In this document: piece by piece, positions 5,913 to 10,314 of the stretch
Position numbering within the stretch: the stretch's first letter is position 1
Layout: each line of letters opens with the position of its first letter
From: Planctomycetota bacterium
GTDB taxonomy: Bacteria; Planctomycetota; Phycisphaerae; Phycisphaerales; UBA1924
Length of the DNA: 10,314 bases
Assembly (NCBI GenBank): GCA_023429345.1
Contig: JAEYVB010000362.1
Span: 1-10,314 of the forward strand
Direction of reading: 5' to 3'
Notes under the pieces: generated by a model
Told to the model about the DNA's origin: nothing
What the model saw: the letters and a program-made list of their open reading frames with translations, nothing else
Database searches by the model: none
Position numbers and translations under genes: made by a program

Positions 5913-7106
5913 ATGCGTTGCAACCCGACCACCACGGCCCTTCTGGCCGCGCTCGCCGCCGCTTCTTCCGTCTCCGCCCAGTGCGAGCCGGTCTGGACGC
6001 TCGTGGGGGGCGCCAACCCCGGCGGGCGTTTCGTGAGCGCCGGTGCGCACGACCCCTCGCGCAACGTGGACATCATCTTCGGAGGCGCGGCGGCCCTCAC
6101 CGGCGGGACGTTCTACGGCGACACGTGGGAGTTCGATCGCGCCAGCGGCACCTGGTCGGAGCGGGCCCCCGCCGGCCCCGCGGCCCCGAGCGCGCGTTAC
6201 GGCGTCGCCGGCACGTTTCTGGGGACGGCCGGCGGCGGGGACTTCGTGATTTTCGGCGGCAGCACGCTTGAGAGCGGCCTGGGCGTCCAGTCCGACACAT
6301 GGAGATGGGATGGCAGCGCGTGGACGCAGGTCTTCACGCCCGTCGCGCCCTCGCCCCGCTACGGCGCGGCGATGTCGTACGACCACCTGCGTCAGCGCGT
6401 GGTCCTCTTCGGCGGCTTCATCGAGAACAACTCCGTGAGCGGCGAGACCTGGGAGTTTGACGGCGCGACATGGACCTACGTCGGGGCCGGCCCCGCGCCC
6501 CGCGGCTACGCGTCGATGGCCTTCGACAGCGCCCGCGGCCGCACCGTCCTCTTCGGGGGGCACACCGGCGGCGTCTCGCCCATCCGCTACAACGACACGT
6601 GGGAGTGGGATGGGACCTGGTGGCAGCAGGCTTCCCCCGCGGCGATGCCCGCGGAGCGGCTGGCCGCGGCCATGGGGTACGACGCGGCGGCGCAGCACAT
6701 GGTCCTTTTCGGTGGCCTGGGCGCCGGGCTTCCCGACGACCTCTGGACGTTCGATGGCGCGTGGGAGAGTCATCCGCAGCCCGCGGTGCGACCCACCGGC
6801 CGCGCCGGCGCGGTCTCGGCGATGGACGCTGCCGGCGAGTTCATGATCCACGGTGGCTTCGACGGCGCGGCCGTCTCTTCGGAGACATGGCTCCTCCGTT
6901 GCCAGCCGGCGGCTCCCGCGTGCTACGCCAACTGCGACCAGAGCACGACGCCGCCGGTGCTCAACGTCGCCGATTTCACGTGCTTCCTGCAGCGCTTCGC
7001 GGCCGGGGAGAGCTACGCCAACTGCGACCAGAGCACGGCGCCGCCGACGCTGAACGTCGCCGACTTCACCTGCTTCCTGCAGAGCTTCGCGGGCGGGTGC
7101 CGGTGA
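5913..7106 (+). CDS. Secreted Kelch-type beta-propeller protein with GC-type dockerin
   Basis: The protein has 397 residues from the ATG at 5913. A GTG at 5907 is in frame but overlaps the ribosome binding site AAGGTGAT, so the ATG is preferred. Residues 1-22 are a signal peptide (cut after VSA before Gln23). Residues about 25-333 hold six Kelch-like blades. Five of them pair a T/D-W-x-F/W-D segment (TWEFD, DTWRWD, TWEFDG, DTWEWD, LWTFDG) with a hydrophobic-FGG turn (IIFGGA, VIFGGS, VLFGGF, VLFGGH, VLFGGL). The sixth is degenerate (MIHGGF). One six-bladed propeller is likely. Residues 337-397 are the GC-type dockerin, which ends GGCR rather than the usual GCP. Kelch propellers usually bind proteins or sugars; no enzyme residues are evident. 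The gene converges on the minus-strand gene with six bases between the stop codons. Confidence 0.9.
   Translation: MRCNPTTTALLAALAAASSVSAQCEPVWTLVGGANPGGRFVSAGAHDPSRNVDIIFGGAAALTGGTFYGDTWEFDRASGTWSERAPAGPAAPSARYGVAGTFLGTAGGGDFVIFGGSTLESGLGVQSDTWRWDGSAWTQVFTPVAPSPRYGAAMSYDHLRQRVVLFGGFIENNSVSGETWEFDGATWTYVGAGPAPRGYASMAFDSARGRTVLFGGHTGGVSPIRYNDTWEWDGTWWQQASPAAMPAERLAAAMGYDAAAQHMVLFGGLGAGLPDDLWTFDGAWESHPQPAVRPTGRAGAVSAMDAAGEFMIHGGFDGAAVSSETWLLRCQPAAPACYANCDQSTTPPVLNVADFTCFLQRFAAGESYANCDQSTAPPTLNVADFTCFLQSFAGGCR
6921..7103 (+). repeat. GC-type dockerin, copy 4 with variant end
   Basis: Residues 337-397 are CYANCDQSTTPPVLNVADF and YANCDQSTAPPTLNVADF. The second helix reads CFLQSF and the last residue is Arg (CGG) instead of Pro (CCG or CCC) as in the other four copies. 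Length and cysteines are unchanged. Confidence 0.85.
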
Positions 7107-7120
7107 GCGCGGTTACGCGC
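7107..7120. terminator. Small hairpin between converging genes
   Basis: GCGCG (7107-7111), GTTA loop, CGCGC (7116-7120). It starts right after the stop of the Kelch-type gene, and its loop contains the stop codon of the minus-strand gene. The position suits a shared bidirectional terminator, but the stem is only 5 bp and no T-run follows. Confidence 0.22.
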
Positions 7121-7571
7121 CGCAGCCGTAGAAGAACTTGCCTTCCACGATCTTTCCGTTCTTCACGGTGTAGAGCGCCGTCTCGCTGATGTTCATGCGC
7201 TGCCCGGCCATCGGGCCCTGGCTGGCGGTGCAGTCCATCGTCATGGTGCAGACGAACTGGTCGCCGTTGACCAGCGGGGCGCTGCACGATTGCGCGTGCA
7301 CGGTGGTGCCCTTGGCGAACTCCTCGCCCTTCTTCATCACCGCGGCCTTGCCCTCGATCAGGCGCGGGCACCACGGGGCATCCATCACCTCCACGTGCCG
7401 GGCGTTCTCGGCGTAGAGCTCGGTCATGGCCTGCTCGTGCTTGCCGGCGGCGCACAACTCGGTGAGACGGCGGGCGACCCGCTCGGTGGCGAGGTGCTCC
7501 GCGGAGGGCTGGGGCATTCCCATGGGAGGTTTGTTCGTGGCGGCGGCGGCGGCGGTGGTGGTGGTGCTCAT
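7113..7571 (-). CDS. SnoaL-like (NTF2-fold) protein
   Basis: A protein of 152 residues on the minus strand. The frame extends further upstream, but the ATG at 7571 is the most plausible start: a GAGGGG (complement of 7584-7589) lies 12 bases away and the residues before it look non-coding. After a low-complexity Ser/Thr/Ala N-terminus (residues 2-12), residues about 23-152 fit the SnoaL-like family. Landmarks are RRLTELCAAGKHEQAMTELY, then an IEGKAAV segment, GPMAGQRM, and a closing LYTVKNGKIVEGKFFY. Members fold as cone-shaped alpha+beta barrels. Some are ketosteroid isomerase-like or polyketide cyclases, but most bacterial ones have no known substrate. There is no signal peptide and no dockerin, so it is presumably cytoplasmic and unlike all its neighbours. 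Confidence 0.85.
   Translation of the reverse strand: MSTTTTAAAAATNKPPMGMPQPSAEHLATERVARRLTELCAAGKHEQAMTELYAENARHVEVMDAPWCPRLIEGKAAVMKKGEEFAKGTTVHAQSCSAPLVNGDQFVCTMTMDCTASQGPMAGQRMNISETALYTVKNGKIVEGKFFYGCGA
7539..7565. repeat. Trinucleotide repeat inside the SnoaL-like gene
   Basis: On the plus strand GGC occurs five times and then GGT four times without interruption. On the coding (minus) strand these are four Thr codons and five Ala codons close to the start. Slippage would change the length of the N-terminal tail in frame. Confidence 0.8.
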
Positions 7572-7703
7572 GCCCCGAGGATACCCCTCGATCCCGGCTC
7601 CGGCGCTTGGGGTTCTGGGTTCGGTGCTCCCGGCGCTAATGCGGAGAAACGCGTCAGGATTCGCTCGGGGTGCGGCGGCGCTCAAAGGAGTTTCTTTATT
7701 CCG

Positions 7704-7732
7704 TTGGGATGGCGAAGGACCTGTGGTAGGCT
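7704..7732 (+). promoter_or_regulatory. Candidate promoter for the Ig-like gene
   Basis: TTGGGA (7704-7709), a 17-base spacer and TAGGCT (7727-7732), preceded by TGG so that an extended -10 is formed. The 11-base context GTGGTAGGCTG differs at one base from GTGGTAAGCTG upstream of the peptidase gene. It is 56 bases before the ATG at 7789, in the divergent region shared with the SnoaL-like gene. No matching minus-strand promoter was found. Confidence 0.5.
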
Positions 7733-7788
7733 GTGTTAGCGGGCGCTCCGGGAACTCCGGGAGGACCGGTCACGGATCGGGTAGTGCC

Positions 7789-8931
7789 ATGGATAACCGC
7801 CAGACAGCGCGGATGACCGGCCTCGTCCTTCCTGGAATCCTGGTCTTGGGTGCGCCGGCATTGGGCCAGCAGCCGACGGTGACGCTGACGCCGCACTGGC
7901 GGGCCTGGCCTAGCAATACCGCTCAGATCCTGAGGTTCATGGACTCCGCGGAGGTATGGGTCGATGCCGAGATACCGCCCGGCATCGGGAGCACCGTGGC
8001 CTACAACCCGCCGCCGGGGATGGGAACGGGGACGGTCGCGGGGCTCGCCGAGCTGACTTTCGATATCCGGGTCTGTGATGTTCCGCAGGGGACGTGGACG
8101 GTCTCCGGGCCCGGCTTCCACGGCGCGACCGGGTCCACCTTCGGGTTCCGACAGTGGGGGGTGTTCGTGCTCGGGGTGCCGGGCACGCCGCAGGCGTCGG
8201 GGGAGGTGCTCGACATCGCGGGGCTCCAACTGGTTGGCCCGGGGATGACCCCGGACCCGCTCAACCCGGTCCAGGAGATCTGGCGGGGGCGGTGGGACTA
8301 CACGACGTTCCCGCCCGGCGCTACGGCACGGTTCATCGCGTTCCCCCGCAGCGCCTCGGTGTTCGTTCACTACGACACCGTGAACGGTGTGCCGCAGTAC
8401 ACGATCGTCCCCGCCAGACTGGCGGCCGGCGACCCCGTGGAGATCATCTTCGACACCGGCGCTCCCCCGCCGTGCTACATCTTCGTCGACGATCCGCCGG
8501 ACGATGCCGCGGCCCGTTCGGGGGACACGGTGCAGTTCTCCGTCCACGCTCAGCAGGTGCCGGGGAGCTGCGGACCCATCACCTATCGCTGGCGCAGGGA
8601 CTGCACGGACCTGGTGGACGGCGGACGCATCTCCGGCGCAACGACATCCACGCTGACGATCGCTTCGGTGTTCACCTCCGACATCGGGCGTTACGATGTC
8701 CGCATCGGCGGCGTGCACTCGCACTCGGCGGCGCTGGCGGTCTCCTGCTACGCCAACTGCGACGGCAGCACGGCCGCCCCGATCCTGAACGTGGCCGACT
8801 TCTCCTGCTTCCTCCAGCAGTTCGCCGGCGCCGAGCCCTCGGCCAACTGCGACCGGTCGACCGCGCCGCCCGTGCTGAACGTGGCGGATTTCACCTGCTT
8901 TCTCCAGCAGTTCGCCGCCGGCTGCCCGTGA
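7789..8931 (+). CDS. Secreted protein with Ig-like domain and GC-type dockerin
   Basis: The protein has 380 residues. The frame is open from 7426, overlapping the opposed gene, but the ATG at 7789 opens the signal peptide (MDNRQ, core, ALG cleavage site before Gln27) and follows a good promoter candidate. No clear Shine-Dalgarno sequence precedes it, so translation may be leader-independent of it. Residues about 28-225 are beta-rich and not recognised. Residues about 229-319 are Ig-like: YRWRRD with the core Trp, then DGGRISGATTSTLTI, then DIGRYDV, the usual D-x-G-x-Y corner. The classic disulfide positions are not Cys; instead two cysteines bracket YRWRR. Residues 320-380 are the GC-type dockerin. 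The role is probably binding or display outside the cytoplasm; no catalytic motif is visible. Confidence 0.88.
   Translation: MDNRQTARMTGLVLPGILVLGAPALGQQPTVTLTPHWRAWPSNTAQILRFMDSAEVWVDAEIPPGIGSTVAYNPPPGMGTGTVAGLAELTFDIRVCDVPQGTWTVSGPGFHGATGSTFGFRQWGVFVLGVPGTPQASGEVLDIAGLQLVGPGMTPDPLNPVQEIWRGRWDYTTFPPGATARFIAFPRSASVFVHYDTVNGVPQYTIVPARLAAGDPVEIIFDTGAPPPCYIFVDDPPDDAAARSGDTVQFSVHAQQVPGSCGPITYRWRRDCTDLVDGGRISGATTSTLTIASVFTSDIGRYDVRIGGVHSHSAALAVSCYANCDGSTAAPILNVADFSCFLQQFAGAEPSANCDRSTAPPVLNVADFTCFLQQFAAGCP
8746..8928 (+). repeat. GC-type dockerin, copy 5 (most divergent)
   Basis: Residues 320-380 are CYANCDGSTAAPILNVADF and a second repeat that starts PSANCD, without the Tyr found in the other four. 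Both helices read CFLQQF rather than CFLQRF. The domain ends AAGCP and keeps the 61-residue length and six cysteines. Confidence 0.85.
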
Positions 8932-8947
8932 CCCCGCGTTGCCGGGG
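8932..8947 (+). terminator. Weak hairpin after the Ig-like gene
   Basis: CCCCG (8932-8936), six-base loop, CGGGG (8943-8947), starting at the base after the TGA stop. The 5-bp stem lacks a T-run, so it is a doubtful terminator. Confidence 0.18.
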
Positions 8948-8970
8948 CGCCGGACGCGGTCAGATTCAAC

Positions 8971-8998
8971 TTGGCGTTCCCCGCGGGCGTGGTAAGCT
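8971..8998 (+). promoter_or_regulatory. Candidate promoter for the M14 peptidase gene
   Basis: TTGGCG (8971-8976), a 16-base spacer and TAAGCT (8993-8998) with TGG directly before it. The ATG at 9045 is 46 bases downstream. The GTGGTAAGCTG context is nearly identical to that of the promoter at 7704-7732. Confidence 0.45.
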
Positions 8999-9044
8999 GC
9001 CGGCCGCGGCCGCCCATGCCGGGCCGCTCCAGCGGAGTCCATTC

Positions 9045-10314
9045 ATGCGCACCCCCCTCGTACTTACGGTCCTTGCTGGCGCTGCCCTCACGCTGGCGGC
9101 TCACGCCCTCGGGCAGCCCAACGCGCCGTTCCCGGTGCGCTACGACGGCCACCGCTGCATCCGGGTGACGGCCGAGTCGCCGCGTGAGCTGATGACCGTG
9201 CTCGCCCTCTCGGAGGAGGTGCTGACCTGCGAGGGGGCGGGGGTGGGCACGTTCGATGTGCGGCTCGACCCGGATCAGTACCTCGCGTTCCTTCAGACGG
9301 GCATCGACCACCGGGTGCTCATCGACGACCTGCAGGCGCACCTGGACGCGTGGCAGGCCGAGAACCGGCGGATCCGCGAGGCCCAGGCGCTCGGGGTGGG
9401 CGGGGGGGCGGACGGCCCCGGCTGGTACGCCGTTTTCCGCGACCTGGCGGAGATCGAGACGAAACTCGACGAACTCGCGGCGGCGCACCCGACGCTCGCG
9501 GCGATCAGCACGATGGGCCAGTCCCTCGAGGGCCGGCCCATCCGCATGATCCGCATCACGGGGCCGGGCATCGCCGCGGGCCGCCCCGCGATCGTGATCA
9601 ACGGGACGCAGCACTCGCGCGAATCGCTCAGCCCGATGACGACGATGTACTTCATCGAGCAGCTCCTGACCCGCTACGGCACGGACCCGGCGATCGCGGC
9701 CATCGTCGACAACATCGATTTTCACATCGCGCCCGTCATCAACCCCGACGGCTACACCCACGTCTGGACCACCGACCCCATGTGGCGGAAGAACCGACGC
9801 GTGGTGTCGGGCTCGGCGTGCATGGGCGTCGACCTGAACCGCAATTGGGGCTACCAGTGGGGGAACAACAACGGGTCGAGCGGCAACCCCTGCAACGAGA
9901 CCTACCGCGGGTCCGCCGCGTTCTCCGAGCCCGAGACGCAGGCGATCTCCGCCGTGGTGGACACGCTGGGCGCCCAGGGCCGGCTGCGAGCGCACATCGA
10001 TGTTCACTCGTACGCCACGCAGCTCCTCTCGCCCTGGGGATACACGACGCAGCCCCCGCCGCACCTGCACACGATGAACTACCTCGGCCAGCAGATGCGC
10101 GACGCCATCGCGGGCCACCGGGGGACGACGTACGAGTACGGCCAGGGCTCTGTCATCCTCTACGTCGTCTCCGGCGGCTCGCGCGACTACACCTACGGCA
10201 CCTACGGCTCCATGGGGTGGACAATCGAGCTCCCGGGCACGAGCTTCCACCCGCCGGCGGCGGAGATCCTCCCCGTCGCGGAGGAGACCGAGCGCGGCCT
10301 GATCGCGCTTGCCG
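9045..10314 (+). CDS. Secreted M14 zinc carboxypeptidase (3' end beyond window)
   Basis: At least 423 residues; the gene runs off the right edge. The ATG has GGAG (9034-9037) seven bases upstream. Residues 1-23 are a signal peptide (ALG before Gln24). Residues about 30-125 resemble the activation propeptide of procarboxypeptidases. The M14 catalytic domain starts near 127. Zinc ligands are H190 and E193 (HSRE) and H321 (DVHSY). Substrate-binding equivalents are R192, R248 (MWRKNR), N265 and R266 (DLNRNW), and Y373 in YVVSGGS. The catalytic base is E395 (TIELP). All key residues are present, so it should be an active metallocarboxypeptidase removing C-terminal amino acids outside the cytoplasm. 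Arg380 occupies the position (255 in bovine CPA numbering) that sets side-chain preference and suggests acidic residues. By analogy with its neighbours it may end in a GC-type dockerin, but that part is not in the window. Confidence 0.93.
   Translation, partial: MRTPLVLTVLAGAALTLAAHALGQPNAPFPVRYDGHRCIRVTAESPRELMTVLALSEEVLTCEGAGVGTFDVRLDPDQYLAFLQTGIDHRVLIDDLQAHLDAWQAENRRIREAQALGVGGGADGPGWYAVFRDLAEIETKLDELAAAHPTLAAISTMGQSLEGRPIRMIRITGPGIAAGRPAIVINGTQHSRESLSPMTTMYFIEQLLTRYGTDPAIAAIVDNIDFHIAPVINPDGYTHVWTTDPMWRKNRRVVSGSACMGVDLNRNWGYQWGNNNGSSGNPCNETYRGSAAFSEPETQAISAVVDTLGAQGRLRAHIDVHSYATQLLSPWGYTTQPPPHLHTMNYLGQQMRDAIAGHRGTTYEYGQGSVILYVVSGGSRDYTYGTYGSMGWTIELPGTSFHPPAAEILPVAEETERGLIALA

Noticed and set aside
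1481..8931. The repeated tails as a DNA repeat or CRISPR-like array
   Set aside because: The copies are in frame at gene ends, are 1.1-2.4 kb apart and differ mostly at synonymous positions. They are protein domains.
1..10314. tRNA, rRNA, insertion sequence, phage or defence genes
   Set aside because: No cloverleaf, transposase motif, terminal inverted repeat, integrase or effector-type protein was recognised on either strand.

Overview
The window is about 10.3 kb of very GC-rich DNA that looks like a chromosomal piece of a planctomycete, most likely of the class Phycisphaerae. The best evidence is a 61-residue C-terminal domain carried by five of the seven genes. It consists of two repeats of the form CYANCDxSTxxPxLNVADF followed by CFLxxF, and it ends in GCP. 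This is the 'GC-type dockerin' tail that I recognise from secreted Phycisphaerales proteins. The Cys-rich GACC modules, the DVDMY-type PPC-like domain and the GGRISGATTSTL Ig-like domain are also familiar from that group. Assignment to a species is not possible from the sequence.

Layout: a divergent minus-strand gene may begin at the left edge (bases 1-6). Then come (1) 164-1666, a secreted protein with a duplicated beta-type domain flanking two GACC modules; (2) 1844-4096, a secreted protein of about thirteen propeller-like repeats; (3) 4284-5771, a secreted multi-domain protein with a WDDL-type beta-sandwich, a GACC module and a PPC-like domain; (4) 5913-7106, a secreted six-bladed Kelch-type protein; (5) 7113-7571 on the minus strand, a small SnoaL-like/NTF2-fold protein; (6) 7789-8931, a secreted protein with an Ig-like domain; (7) 9045 to the right edge, a secreted M14 zinc carboxypeptidase cut off by the window end. 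Genes 1-4 and 6 end in the GC-type dockerin; the end of gene 7 is not visible.

The plus-strand genes lie 113-217 bp apart (gene 6 follows the opposed gene 5). Most have their own promoter-like TTGnnn / TAnnnT pair 40-90 bp upstream, so they look like separately transcribed neighbours rather than one operon. All six plus-strand proteins start with a signal peptide whose predicted cleavage leaves glutamine as the first mature residue. They probably act outside the cytoplasm, where the Cys-rich dockerin tails would attach them to a common but unidentified partner, surface layer or sorting machinery. No cohesin, scaffoldin or sorting enzyme is visible here. The SnoaL-like gene has no signal peptide and no dockerin and appears unrelated to its neighbours.

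No tRNA, rRNA, CRISPR array, insertion sequence or phage gene was recognised. No intergenic stretch exceeds 300 bases.
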